Below are positions 54,841 to 63,896 of a stretch of 64,000 nt of DNA, one piece after another. Positions within the stretch are counted from its first letter, which is position 1. Each line of letters begins with the position of its first letter. Below the pieces are notes generated by a model. That model was not told the origin of the DNA, made no database searches, and was given only the letters and a program-made list of their open reading frames with translations. Source of the DNA: Vreelandella aquamarina (lineage in GTDB: Bacteria; Pseudomonadota; Gammaproteobacteria; Pseudomonadales; Halomonadaceae); the NCBI RefSeq assembly GCF_020075495.1, contig NZ_JABYQT010000006.1:164388-228387 (forward strand), written 5' to 3'. A program made the translations under genes and the position numbers.

Positions 54841-55566
54841 ATGGCTACTCCGCATATCAGTGCTGAAAAGGGTGATTTCGCCGATACGGTGCTCATGCCC
54901 GGCGACCCACTGCGCGCCAAGTACATTGCCGACACCTACCTTGACGACGTACGCCAGGTCAACGACGTGCGCGGCATGCTGGGTTATACCGGCACTTACC
55001 AGGGCCGCCAGATCTCGGTCATGGGCCACGGCATGGGCATTCCATCCGTGTCGATCTATGCCAAGGAGCTGATTACCGATTACGGCGTCAAGTCGATCAT
55101 TCGCGTGGGCTCCTGCGGCGCGGTACGCGATGACGTCAACGTGCGCGATGTGGTGATCGGCATGGGCGCGTGCACGGATTCCAAGGTGAACCGCATGCGT
55201 TTCAACGACCATGACTTTGCCGCGATTGCCGATTTCGAGCTGACAAGCCACGCCGTGGCCGCTGCCAAGGCACGCAACGTGCCCGTCAAGGTGGGCAACA
55301 TCTTCTCGGCGGACCTGTTCTACAACCCGCAGGCCGACATGGCCGAACTGATGAAGCGTTACGGCATCGTAGGGGTCGAGATGGAAGCCGCCGGTCTTTA
55401 CGGGGTGGCCGCCGAGTTTGGCGCCCGGGCGCTGACCATCTGCACCGTCTCGGACCATATTCTGAAGGGCGAAGCGCTCTCCAGCGCCGACCGCCAGACC
55501 ACCTTCAACGACATGATGGTGATTGCGCTGGATACCGTGCTGCGCGATGACGCGGCCAGCGCCTGA
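54841..55566 (+). CDS. deoD: Purine nucleoside phosphorylase (DeoD type)
   Basis: Hexameric enzyme of 241 residues that phosphorolyses purine (deoxy)nucleosides. Typical DeoD motifs: [18 protein letters not shown] (about 17-34), [15 protein letters not shown] (about 85-99) and [18 protein letters not shown] (about 177-194). It completes the set that turns both pyrimidine and purine nucleosides into pentose-1-phosphate. Coupled within the operon, 32 bases after deoB. Confidence 0.95.
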   Translation: MATPHISAEKGDFADTVLMPGDPLRAKYIADTYLDDVRQVNDVRGMLGYTGTYQGRQISVMGHGMGIPSVSIYAKELITDYGVKSIIRVGSCGAVRDDVNVRDVVIGMGACTDSKVNRMRFNDHDFAAIADFELTSHAVAAAKARNVPVKVGNIFSADLFYNPQADMAELMKRYGIVGVEMEAAGLYGVAAEFGARALTICTVSDHILKGEALSSADRQTTFNDMMVIALDTVLRDDAASA

Positions 55567-55590
55567 GTGAATCACCTAAAGGAGTCACCT

Positions 55591-56010
55591 ATGAGCCAGG
55601 CAGAGCCTGCATTGGTCGAGACACTGCTGAGCGCATTGGCCAACGCCTATGCGCCCTACTCCGACCACCCGGTCGCGGCGGTAATGGAAAGCCCGAACGG
55701 CCAGCAGTTCGTGGGCAGCAACGTGGAAGTTGCCCACTACAAGGGGCTGTGTGCGGAAGCCTCGGCGATCAGCGCCATGATCAGCGCCGGCCAGCGCGAG
55801 CTTGCCAAGGTGTATGTCATGGGCCCCGGCGAGCACCTGTGCACGCCCTGCGGCGACTGCCGTCAGCGTATTCGCGAGTTCGCCACGCCTGACACGCAGA
55901 TCATGGTGCTCTCCCGCCAGGGCGAGGTCCTCAAGACCTACACCATGCAGACGCTGCTGCCGGATGCCTTCGGCCCGGAACAGCTGCCCAAGCACCAGGG
56001 CCAGCAATAG
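55591..56010 (+). CDS. cdd: Cytidine deaminase
   Basis: Turns cytidine and deoxycytidine into (deoxy)uridine so they can be phosphorolysed. 139 residues, small tetrameric type. The zinc site is GLCAEASAI (Cys with the catalytic Glu) and CTPCGDCRQ (two Cys). AAGGAGT 8 bases before the ATG fixes the start. Last gene of the deo operon, followed by a terminator. Confidence 0.94.
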   Translation: MSQAEPALVETLLSALANAYAPYSDHPVAAVMESPNGQQFVGSNVEVAHYKGLCAEASAISAMISAGQRELAKVYVMGPGEHLCTPCGDCRQRIREFATPDTQIMVLSRQGEVLKTYTMQTLLPDAFGPEQLPKHQGQQ

Positions 56011-56042
56011 ATAAGCCGCATGCTGGGTGCATGGTAATGCCT

Positions 56043-56067
56043 GCCGCCGTCTTTGACGGCGGCTTTT
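56043..56067 (+). terminator. Rho-independent terminator of the deo operon
   Basis: GCCGCCGT and ACGGCGGC stem with a CTTTG loop, followed by TTTTGTTT, 33 bases after the cdd stop. Confidence 0.92.
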
Positions 56068-56175
56068 GTTTGCTCCGGCGTCCCCCGGGCGCCGCTGGCC
56101 TCCCCCTACGATTCCTCGTATCCTGTGCGCCACTTCCCTGCGCTTTCCCGGCGCCCATTGATCAAGGAGAACGCC

Positions 56176-57300
56176 ATGGCGGCCCTACTGCCCAACGTCG
56201 ACCCTAAAGGCCTGCTCGAATACTCGGTGGTGTACACCGACCGTTCGCTCAATCATATGTCGCAACAGTTTCAGCACGTGATGCGCGACATTTCCGCCAC
56301 GCTCAAGGAGGTCTACAACGCGCATGCCGTGGTGATCGTGCCGGGCAGCGGCACCTTCGGCATGGAAGCAGTGGCGCGCCAGTTCGCCCTGGACCAGAAC
56401 ACCCTGGTGATTCGCAATGGCTGGTTCAGCTACCGCTGGACCCAGATCATCGATATGGGCCGGCTGACCGACCAGCACACGGTGCTCAAGGCGCGCCGCG
56501 TCGACCCGGCGGACCGCCAGTCACCCTTCGCCCCGGTGCCCGCCGAGGAAGCCGCCGCGCGTATCCGCGAGGAGAAGCCCGCCGTGGTGTTCGCCCCACA
56601 GGTGGAAACCTCGGCCGGCCTGCTGCTGCCGGATGACTATATCCGCACCGTGGCCCAGGCGACCCGCGAGGTTGGCGGCCTGTTCGTGCTGGACGCGATT
56701 GCCGCCGGTACGTTGTGGGTGGATATGCAGGATCTCGGTGTGGATGTGGTAGTCAGCGCCCCGCAGAAAGGCTGGAGCGGTTCGCCCTGCTGCGCCATGG
56801 TGATGCTCTCCGAGCGCGCCCTGGAGCGCCTGGAAAAAACCCAGAGCAACAGCTTCGCCTGCGATTTAGCCAAGTGGCACGCCATCATGCAGGCCTACGA
56901 GAACGGCGGTCATGCCTACCACGCCACCATGCCCACGGATGCGCTGCGCCAGTTGCGCGATATCATGCAGGAAACCCGCGATTACGGCTTCGAGAAGGTA
57001 AAAGAGGAGCAGCAAGCCATTGGCCGAGAAGTACGCGCCATGCTCAAGCGCCATGGGTTCGTCAGCGTGGCGGCGGAAGGCTTTGAAGCGCCCGGCGTGG
57101 TGGTCAGCTACACCGATGATGCGGGGCTTGTGGGCAAGTTTGCCCAGGCGGGCGTTCAAATCGCTGGCGGCGTGCCGCTGATGTGCGATGAGGGCGACGA
57201 CTTCCAGACCTTCCGGATCGGCCTGTTCGGCCTGGACAAGCTGCACGAGACGAAGCGCAGCGTCGCCAATCTTGAGCAGGCGGTCAACGCGCTCGGTTGA
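56176..57300 (+). CDS. Class V aminotransferase (alanine-glyoxylate type)
   Basis: PLP-dependent enzyme of 374 residues. The substrate/PLP region has VIVPGSGTFGMEAVARQF (about 56-73), the PLP-ring Asp is in LFVLDAIAAG, and the PLP Lys is in VVSAPQKGWSG (about 198). The family includes serine-pyruvate, alanine-glyoxylate and (S)-ureidoglycine-glyoxylate aminotransferases (PucG). Nearby deo genes hint at nucleoside breakdown, so a purine-catabolic role is possible but not shown. AAGGAGA precedes the ATG; own terminator follows. Confidence 0.85.
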   Translation: MAALLPNVDPKGLLEYSVVYTDRSLNHMSQQFQHVMRDISATLKEVYNAHAVVIVPGSGTFGMEAVARQFALDQNTLVIRNGWFSYRWTQIIDMGRLTDQHTVLKARRVDPADRQSPFAPVPAEEAAARIREEKPAVVFAPQVETSAGLLLPDDYIRTVAQATREVGGLFVLDAIAAGTLWVDMQDLGVDVVVSAPQKGWSGSPCCAMVMLSERALERLEKTQSNSFACDLAKWHAIMQAYENGGHAYHATMPTDALRQLRDIMQETRDYGFEKVKEEQQAIGREVRAMLKRHGFVSVAAEGFEAPGVVVSYTDDAGLVGKFAQAGVQIAGGVPLMCDEGDDFQTFRIGLFGLDKLHETKRSVANLEQAVNALG

Positions 57301-57324
57301 CGGCGCTTTGTGCTTGTTTGATCA

Positions 57325-57360
57325 ACCGCCTGGCGCGCTTACCCCGCCCAGGCGGTTTTT
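57325..57360 (+). terminator. Rho-independent terminator after the aminotransferase
   Basis: ACCGCCTGG and CCAGGCGGT stem followed by TTTTT. It lies between convergent genes. Confidence 0.92.
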
Positions 57361-57370
57361 CATGGTGGGC

Positions 57371-58891
57371 TCATGGAGACGGGCTTGCGGTGACGGACTC
57401 CTTGGCCGCTTCCTCACCGGGGATGTTATCGGCGACCTTTTCCACATCGACAATGCCCGAACGGCTCACCACGACCTTCCAGCGCGCCAGATAGGGGTGA
57501 TCTTCGCTGCCCGTCTCACGCACGATAAGGTTGAACAGATGACGGCGCTCCACGCTTTCGCGCACTGCCTGGCCATCCTTGAGCCGGTAGATGTGATGCT
57601 TCTCCTTGCTCATCAGGCGGGTCAGGGTCAAAAGATCGATATGCAGCGTTTCCCGGGTATGCTCATAGCCGCTTAAAAACCGGGTCGGCAACATTCGCGA
57701 GCTGGAGCGGTAGTGCAGCACCATCTCTTCGCGCTGGGCCACCGTACGCCGCCGCATCTGCTGGATATCCTTGTCGAGCGCGGCATAGCGCTTGTAGTCG
57801 AACCATTCCAGCTGACGGCCCACCGTGGCATTGCGGGTAGGGTCGACGTACTGGCGCCGCCACTTGGGTCGTCCGCGGCGCAGCCAGCGCCACAGGGTAT
57901 TGCGTAGATCATCCTTGAACACCTCGCGCAGGGCATAAAGCAGCGCCATGGCCAGCACGAACAGTGCGGTGATATCGCCCACCACTTCGCGCACGCGCAG
58001 CACGCCTAGCGTGACACATGCCATGACCACCGCGGTGGCCAGTGCCTTGACCGCTTTCTGCTCGCCGCTACCAAGTTCCAGCGACTCCTGCTTGAGGGTA
58101 ATCGGATACTCGATCAGTCGGCGCAGCAAACGCATCTTGTTGGACATGCGAGTGGGGTCCGTCATGACCCGTTCGGCGTTGTACTGCTGCTCGCGACGGT
58201 ACTCGTCTTCATGTTCACAGATGCTGATGAAGCGTCGCTTGATATCGCTGAAGTCACCGCCTCTGGGCATATGCGCCACCAGGGCAAGCAGCTGCTGTTC
58301 GGTAAACCAGGAGAGGTAATTATCGATGTTGGCAAAATACTTGTAGAGACGCTCATCGGCCGGCTGGTGACGGCGCATCCTTTTCAGGATGCTCTCGCTG
58401 AGATCGCACATCTCGTTTAGCTGTTCGCAAAGCGCCTGGCTGCTCTTGTGATTCTCATCCGACGCTTTCTGGCGCTCATCGCGCAGCTTGCGCTCGCCCA
58501 TCAGGAGTTCCTGGGTCGTGCGCTCCATGGCGACGACGTACTGATAGGCGTAAAGGCTCAGGTTCAACCGGTAGGATTCACTGCCCAGCTGGTTGCGGCT
58601 GGCAAGGCGGCTATGCACCAGCGGCAGGTGGTAGGCATCGCTGTAGTAAGTCCGCGAGACGTTGATCGAGGCGTGATAAAATGCCTCTTCGGAAATGACA
58701 TGGGCGTTCAAACCCAGCTCCGCCGGCATGAAAAGATAGACGTCAAGCCTATGCGATGTCTCTTCCTTGAGGCGCCGGGTAAGGCGCAGCTGGAAGCTGT
58801 TTTTGCGCTCGACGCTGATCACCTGCTCAATCTCCTGCTTTATTGCCTTCAACGATGATATACCATGGCACTCAATAGCATGGTGAGCCAT
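57371..58891 (-). CDS. Uncharacterised membrane protein divergent from J-domain genes
   Basis: A 506-residue protein I do not recognise. Residues 1-275 are soluble and highly helical with many charged residues, then two close hydrophobic segments (about 281-298 and 303-323, VVMACVTLGVLRV and ALFVLAMALLYAL) and a basic-rich C-terminal domain (about 330-506). It probably sits in the inner membrane with both large parts on one side. A GTG at 58822 with AGGAG upstream is an alternative start that would leave 112 rather than 43 bases between the divergent genes. Its position opposite two J-domain genes suggests a shared job. Confidence 0.7.
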   Translation of the reverse strand: MAHHAIECHGISSLKAIKQEIEQVISVERKNSFQLRLTRRLKEETSHRLDVYLFMPAELGLNAHVISEEAFYHASINVSRTYYSDAYHLPLVHSRLASRNQLGSESYRLNLSLYAYQYVVAMERTTQELLMGERKLRDERQKASDENHKSSQALCEQLNEMCDLSESILKRMRRHQPADERLYKYFANIDNYLSWFTEQQLLALVAHMPRGGDFSDIKRRFISICEHEDEYRREQQYNAERVMTDPTRMSNKMRLLRRLIEYPITLKQESLELGSGEQKAVKALATAVVMACVTLGVLRVREVVGDITALFVLAMALLYALREVFKDDLRNTLWRWLRRGRPKWRRQYVDPTRNATVGRQLEWFDYKRYAALDKDIQQMRRRTVAQREEMVLHYRSSSRMLPTRFLSGYEHTRETLHIDLLTLTRLMSKEKHHIYRLKDGQAVRESVERRHLFNLIVRETGSEDHPYLARWKVVVSRSGIVDVEKVADNIPGEEAAKESVTASPSP

Positions 58892-58934
58892 TTAGCGCGG
58901 GGTTGGCCCGCCTCTTCGTTTCTGGAGCCTGGGA

Positions 58935-59870
58935 ATGTCCATTGCCCGTTTTTCACCCTTCGAGCTGCTGCTGTTGAAAAGCCGTAGCCAAGTGGATACG
59001 GCAAAGCTGTTGCTGCTGGCCTGGGTGCTATGCCACCGCCAGCAGGTGTCCGAAGGTCAGCGGCGACGCCGCCTGGCCCAGGTATCCGTGCACTTTCGCC
59101 ACGGCCACGAGCTGGCACCGGTGATGCAGATTGCCCAGCAGCAGGATCTTCAGGCGATCCAGCTGGCCGCCGAGGTGCTGCGTCGGGAGTGCTCCAGGGA
59201 GCACGGCCTTGGCGTGATGCACCAGGCCATTGCGGTCGCGACCGATACCGGCGAGCTGTCGCTGGCCAATCACTATATCCTGCGCTTTCTTGCCGACCTG
59301 TTCGATGTTCCTCCGGCGACACTGGCTACCCTGTTTCAGGAACTGACGGGCCGTGCCTTGACCGCTCCTGAAGACCCCAGCCGCGATGCCTACTGGCGGA
59401 TACATGATGCCGAGCACTATGCCAAGTACGAGGCCGAGCAGGCTCGCCAGGCCGAAGCCGCCCGCCAACAGGCCCGGCAGGAACAGCAAAGAGCCGAGCA
59501 GGCCAGACAGCGCCAGCAGGAGGCCGATCAGGCCCGCGAGCAGGCTGAGCGTGAAAAGGCCCGTCAGCGCGAACAGCAGCATGAACGCGAACGCAGCCGG
59601 CGCCATCGGCAGTCACACCAGGAGAAGAAGCACAACCACGAGCAGCCCTACCGCGCCACACCGCCGGACCGCACCACGCGAGCGCTGGCCGTGTTGGGGC
59701 TGATGCCCGGCGCGAGCAAGCTGGAAGTGCGCAAGGCGTACCGGCGCATGGCGCAGATGCACCACCCGGACCGCTTTTATACTGAAAGCGAACACCGAAT
59801 TGCGCTCGCTTCGGCACGTTTTCAGCGCATCAAGAGCGCCTATGATTACCTGATGCACACCTATCAATAA
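58935..59870 (+). CDS. J-domain protein with long Gln/Glu/Arg-rich linker
   Basis: Cochaperone-like protein of 311 residues. The C-terminal J-domain (about 246-311) has helix I LAVLGLMPGASKLEVRKAYRRMA and the HPD motif in MHHPDRFY that stimulates DnaK. The N-terminal 160 residues form a helical domain (SPFELLLLKSR, tellurite-resistance-TerB-like in layout). Between them lies a 70-residue low-complexity coiled-coil-like linker rich in Gln, Glu, Arg and Ala. The layout resembles DjlA-type proteins without their membrane anchor. It is followed 17 bases later by a second J-like gene. Confidence 0.82.
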   Translation: MSIARFSPFELLLLKSRSQVDTAKLLLLAWVLCHRQQVSEGQRRRRLAQVSVHFRHGHELAPVMQIAQQQDLQAIQLAAEVLRRECSREHGLGVMHQAIAVATDTGELSLANHYILRFLADLFDVPPATLATLFQELTGRALTAPEDPSRDAYWRIHDAEHYAKYEAEQARQAEAARQQARQEQQRAEQARQRQQEADQAREQAEREKARQREQQHERERSRRHRQSHQEKKHNHEQPYRATPPDRTTRALAVLGLMPGASKLEVRKAYRRMAQMHHPDRFYTESEHRIALASARFQRIKSAYDYLMHTYQ

Positions 59871-59887
59871 AAAACCGGCCTACTTCC

Positions 59888-60316
59888 ATGCGCGACCTTT
59901 ACCAACGCCTTGGCGTATCACCCGAGGCCAACGACGAAGAACTGAAACAAGCCGTGGCCCGCTGCCCCAATAGCGCGCTGCGCCAGGACGCCGAGGCCGT
60001 CTTTGGCGTGGCCAGCCATCGTCAGAGCTACCATCAAGCACTCGAGACCTTGAACGACATCGGCCAGCTGCGCGCGCGACTAGGCCTTACCCACGGCGCG
60101 CACTGGCAAGGCGATGTGGCCAACGACTTCTCCCGGCCACCGGATCAGGCGGTATCGCGGCATGATGAACTCGTCGACCGTGTCAGCCACGCCGTATCGC
60201 TCTACAACCGCGTGCGTGGACGGCGTGGCTTTTTGCTACTCATCGCCGCTTTCGGCACTGGAACGGGCATAGGGATTGCCGTGGGGTTCACGCTGAGCCG
60301 TGTCTTCGCCGCGTGA
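59888..60316 (+). CDS. Degenerate J-like protein with C-terminal membrane anchor
   Basis: A 142-residue protein that opens like a J-domain (RDLYQRLGVSPEANDEELKQAV) but has RCPNSAL where HPD should be, so it cannot activate DnaK in the usual way. A membrane helix follows near the end (FLLLIAAFGTGTGIGIAVGF, about 115-135). It could act as a membrane-bound regulator or partner of the HPD-containing protein upstream. Its last 81 bases overlap the 3' end of the convergent MscS gene. Confidence 0.75.
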   Translation: MRDLYQRLGVSPEANDEELKQAVARCPNSALRQDAEAVFGVASHRQSYHQALETLNDIGQLRARLGLTHGAHWQGDVANDFSRPPDQAVSRHDELVDRVSHAVSLYNRVRGRRGFLLLIAAFGTGTGIGIAVGFTLSRVFAA

Positions 60317-62659
60317 TGCCGCCGGTGCCCGCTCGCGTTCATCGCGCCTTACCTCGGCCTCGGTAGGCCGCGGGGCCGGTTTGGGCGGCGGCGGGCTATG
60401 CTTGGATGCGTGCTGATCGTCGCCTTGCGCCGTGCCAAACCCGAGCTCGGTGCCCGCTTCAGGTGCCATGCGATCTTCTGAACGCGCCTCCATGCTGACG
60501 CTGAGACGCGGCACGCCAAGGTCGATGGCCTGCTCTTCCATGCGCTGCTTGAGCAGCAGGTTGAAGGCACGCGATACGTCCCACTGCATTTCCGGCGCCG
60601 TGCGAAAACGCATGCGCAGCACCGGGCAGCCCTCTTCAAACCCCTGCACACCCTGCATTTCCAGAGGCGACCAGATGTAGTGGCGCATCATCGGGTCCTT
60701 GCGCAGCTCCAGGGCCGTCTCCTGCATCAGGGTGATCGCATCATCGATTTTCATGTCGTAGGGAATGCGAATACGCATCAGGGCGATACCGAACTGGCGC
60801 GACATGTTGTGGATCGACTCGATCCGGCTGAAGGTAATGATATGCACGACGCCGTCCAGGTCGCGCAGGCGCACGGTGCGCAGCGTCAGCCCTTCGACCG
60901 TGCCCATGTGGTCATTGATGCGCACGAAGTCATCTACTGCCAGCGAGTCCTCGATCAGAATGAAGATGCCGGTAATCAAGTCCTGAACCAGGGTCTGGGC
61001 GCCGAAACCAATCGCCAGACCGATTACACCGGCACCCGCCAGCAGCGGCGTGACGTTGACCCCCAGATTCGCAAGCCCGACGATGAAGGCGATGATCAGG
61101 ATAGCCACGAAGATCACGTTACGGATCATCGGCGTGATGGTCTGTGCACGCGCCTGATTGACCCGGCGCCCTCTGGCCCGCCCTGATGAGGTAAGCGCCC
61201 GCTGGATCGCCGTATCGGCAAAGATCCATACCAGCCACGCCAGCAGGATGGTGGCCCCCAGACTCACCAGGGCCTGGCCGATACGCGCGCTTGCCACTGC
61301 CTGCTGGCCCAGCCCGAAGAGCGAGCCGCCCCAAATCTGCATGAAGAGTTCGGCAAACACCATCCACGAACAGATGTGCGCCAGCACGAATCCGAAGCGC
61401 TCCAGACGTTTACGGTACTGGCTCTGGCGGCGGCGATGGCGGCGCTTGCCAAGCCGAACTTCCTGACGGCGCAGCAGGCCGGTGATGACCAGGGTGAGTA
61501 CCAGCAGGCTGGCGGAAATGATCGAACGGGCCAAGGCCGTGCCCACATCGCCCACGGTAATGAAGATGGCCAGCAGCGAGCCACCTACCAGCAGAAGCGC
61601 CGGTACGTGCCAGAGTCCACCAAGACCGCGAATCATTTCCACCGCCGTGCTGGCGTCGCGGCGCTGCTTGTAGGGCCGGTTACAGATCAGCTGGCGTACC
61701 GGCCGCTTGAACTTGATGATGAACCGAGCCGAGAGCAGCGCGGCCAGCATGTTGGCCAGCACGGATACCAGACTTGCAAGCTCGCCACCCAGCAGCTCGA
61801 CCAGGCGGGTCGAGTTGACCGCATCACCCAGCGCGATCAGCGCGCCAATCACGAAAAGTCCGCGCAGCGCCTGCTGCTGAAGCAGTTGGACGGCGGTGAA
61901 TCGGTGGCCCCGGCTGAAGAAGGCAATGACCGTTTCAAATACCACCGAAAGCGCCCGCCCGCACAGGCAGATGTAAGCCACGACCAGTACCAGCGTGCGC
62001 CCTGCGCTATAGGAAAGCAGCTGCCCCACACCCAGGGTAATGAGGAAGGCCAGCACCCAGGGCAGCATGCGGCGCAGAAAGTGGGCAGCCAGCAGCCACG
62101 CCTTGGGGTCGCGGGGCAAATCCAGCGGCCAGTTGCGCCGCGTGGCCACCAGGCGCCCGAAGGCGATCATCACGACCAGCAGCGTGACCCATATCACCGC
62201 CAGCACGGCACCATCGGCCACGGCACGGATCACTTCGCCCTGGCTTGCCTCGTCGTTCAACGCGCGAAGGTCAGCTGCGCCCTGAACCAGCTGCCTGGAC
62301 CACTCGTCAATGGGGGAATCCCCCGCCTGGGCATGCTCGCCGATATCGGTCAGCGTATCGGCAAGCGCCCCCAGCAGCCCCTGACGCACGACCGTCTCTT
62401 CTTCTGCAGCGTCGCTTGTGACCTGCAGCTCTCGCAGCGAGCTGAGCAGCTCAGTGCGCCGCTCCTCGTTTTCGAGCATACCGATGACATCGTCGAGCGA
62501 GCGTTGGAACTCGTCGCTGCTGACATCGGTCTCGTTACTGGTCTCTCCTCCGAGGCTTGGCAATGAAACGCCGGGCATTTGTGCCTGGGCCGGCGCCACG
62601 CAGACAACGAATGTCAGAATGAGGCCGATGACAGTGTTGATTATCCAGTGCTGTCGCAC
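60236..62659 (-). CDS. Large MscS-family mechanosensitive channel (YbiO-like)
   Basis: Osmotic safety-valve channel of 807 residues. Signal peptide (ending AQA-QM, about 27), a periplasmic segment (28-155), about ten or eleven membrane helices and the conserved MscS core: pore helix PLLAGAGVIGLAIGFGAQTL (near 520) and the beta domain DFVRINDHMGTVEGLTLRT. The C-terminal 80 residues are a hydrophilic, proline- and charge-rich tail, part of which overlaps the J-like gene on the other strand. Length and layout fit the MscK/YbiO group. Useful to a halophile facing dilution stress. Confidence 0.9.
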   Translation of the reverse strand: MRQHWIINTVIGLILTFVVCVAPAQAQMPGVSLPSLGGETSNETDVSSDEFQRSLDDVIGMLENEERRTELLSSLRELQVTSDAAEEETVVRQGLLGALADTLTDIGEHAQAGDSPIDEWSRQLVQGAADLRALNDEASQGEVIRAVADGAVLAVIWVTLLVVMIAFGRLVATRRNWPLDLPRDPKAWLLAAHFLRRMLPWVLAFLITLGVGQLLSYSAGRTLVLVVAYICLCGRALSVVFETVIAFFSRGHRFTAVQLLQQQALRGLFVIGALIALGDAVNSTRLVELLGGELASLVSVLANMLAALLSARFIIKFKRPVRQLICNRPYKQRRDASTAVEMIRGLGGLWHVPALLLVGGSLLAIFITVGDVGTALARSIISASLLVLTLVITGLLRRQEVRLGKRRHRRRQSQYRKRLERFGFVLAHICSWMVFAELFMQIWGGSLFGLGQQAVASARIGQALVSLGATILLAWLVWIFADTAIQRALTSSGRARGRRVNQARAQTITPMIRNVIFVAILIIAFIVGLANLGVNVTPLLAGAGVIGLAIGFGAQTLVQDLITGIFILIEDSLAVDDFVRINDHMGTVEGLTLRTVRLRDLDGVVHIITFSRIESIHNMSRQFGIALMRIRIPYDMKIDDAITLMQETALELRKDPMMRHYIWSPLEMQGVQGFEEGCPVLRMRFRTAPEMQWDVSRAFNLLLKQRMEEQAIDLGVPRLSVSMEARSEDRMAPEAGTELGFGTAQGDDQHASKHSPPPPKPAPRPTEAEVRRDERERAPAASRGEDTAQREPHGNPYARSSAESGDE

Positions 62660-62819
62660 GCCTTGCTCCCGAAAATGGATGGGTAAATGATTCGCGGTAT
62701 CGTCAGGATGGCAGAGGGCCCGCTGCGTTGACGAACCCGCTTCGTCTTCTTGCGTGACGGCCTTCTCGAGTGACTATGATAGGCTGATAGTTTAAACGTT
62801 CACCTCACAGGATGCCGAG

Positions 62820-63827
62820 ATGACGCTGCAAGCTCCACCCAACCGGTTCAATAGCGATGGCAAGATACGCCACGTAGGCGTCGAGATTGAGTTTGCCGGT
62901 CTGCCACCACGCGACACGGCCCAGGTAGTGCGTGATCTGTTCGGCGGTGAGCTTAACGTGGTCAGCCCCCATCGACTACAGGTGGAAAGCACGCGCTGGG
63001 GCGAGTTCGGTATCGAGCTCGATACGCAGTACGCCCATCCGGATCAGGCGGTCCTCGATGACAGCCGCCACCAGGACAGCGAATGGGAGCGTCTCAAGCA
63101 CGAGCGTCGGGTAGAGTTTCATCAGAAAACCCGCGAGCTGATCGGCGACATGGTGTCTGGCCTGGTGCCTACCGAGCTCATCTGCCCGCCCGTGCCCTGG
63201 AGCGAGCTCGAAGGCCTGGATACCATCTTCGATGCGCTGCGCGAGCAGGGCGCCAAGGGAACCGATGCAAGCCTTCTGTACGGGTTTGGCCTGCACCTCA
63301 ATCTCGAGGTCGAGCGCCTGGATGTCGAGTACCTGCTGAGAATGCTGCGTGCCTACCTGCTGCTGGCCCATTGGCTGCGCGACGAGATCAAGGTGGATAT
63401 CACCCGAGAAGTGCTTCCCCACGCCAACCCGTTTCACAAGGAGTATGCGCTCAAGGTTCTGGATAGCCGCTATGAGCCGGACCTGGACACGTTCATCGAT
63501 GACTACCTTGCGTACAATCCGACCCGCAATCGTGAGCTTGATCTGCTGCCGCTGTTTGCCTATCTGCGCCCTGACCACACTCACGAGCTCCTGCACACCA
63601 AGCTTACCAAGCCACGCCCGACCTTTCACTACCGGCTGCCCAATGCGCAGCTTTCCCAGCCCGGCTGGGGGGCGGTTACCGAATGGAACCGATGGGTCGA
63701 AGTAGAGAAGCTGGCCGCCGATGACGTGGCGCTACGCGCCCGCTGCGACGAGTACATCGCCAGGCAGAACCAACCGCTGTGGAAGCGCCTGAAAGACAGG
63801 CTGATGTGCTGGAAGCGCCGGCGTTAG
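62820..63827 (+). CDS. Amidoligase family protein
   Basis: A 335-residue ATP-dependent COOH-NH2 ligase-like protein of the amidoligase family, which is related to glutamine synthetase and gamma-glutamylcysteine ligase. Key segments are RHVGVEIEFAGL at the start (metal-binding Glu in GVEIEF), WGEFGIELDTQYA (about 60-72) and YGFGLHLNLEVE (about 154-165). It is followed by a class I glutamine amidotransferase gene, the pairing typical of this family, predicted to modify peptides or make amide-linked small molecules. Substrate unknown. Confidence 0.85.
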   Translation: MTLQAPPNRFNSDGKIRHVGVEIEFAGLPPRDTAQVVRDLFGGELNVVSPHRLQVESTRWGEFGIELDTQYAHPDQAVLDDSRHQDSEWERLKHERRVEFHQKTRELIGDMVSGLVPTELICPPVPWSELEGLDTIFDALREQGAKGTDASLLYGFGLHLNLEVERLDVEYLLRMLRAYLLLAHWLRDEIKVDITREVLPHANPFHKEYALKVLDSRYEPDLDTFIDDYLAYNPTRNRELDLLPLFAYLRPDHTHELLHTKLTKPRPTFHYRLPNAQLSQPGWGAVTEWNRWVEVEKLAADDVALRARCDEYIARQNQPLWKRLKDRLMCWKRRR

Positions 63828-63896
63828 CATCGGCGCAGAACCGCCTGACGCTCAAGGCGCCCTCTCATCTTGAATACTCAAAGGGAATATATCTGA

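Noticed and set aside
61376..62566. A 396-codon open frame opposite the MscS gene
   Set aside because: Shadow frame, Gln/His-rich, no ribosome site or domain.
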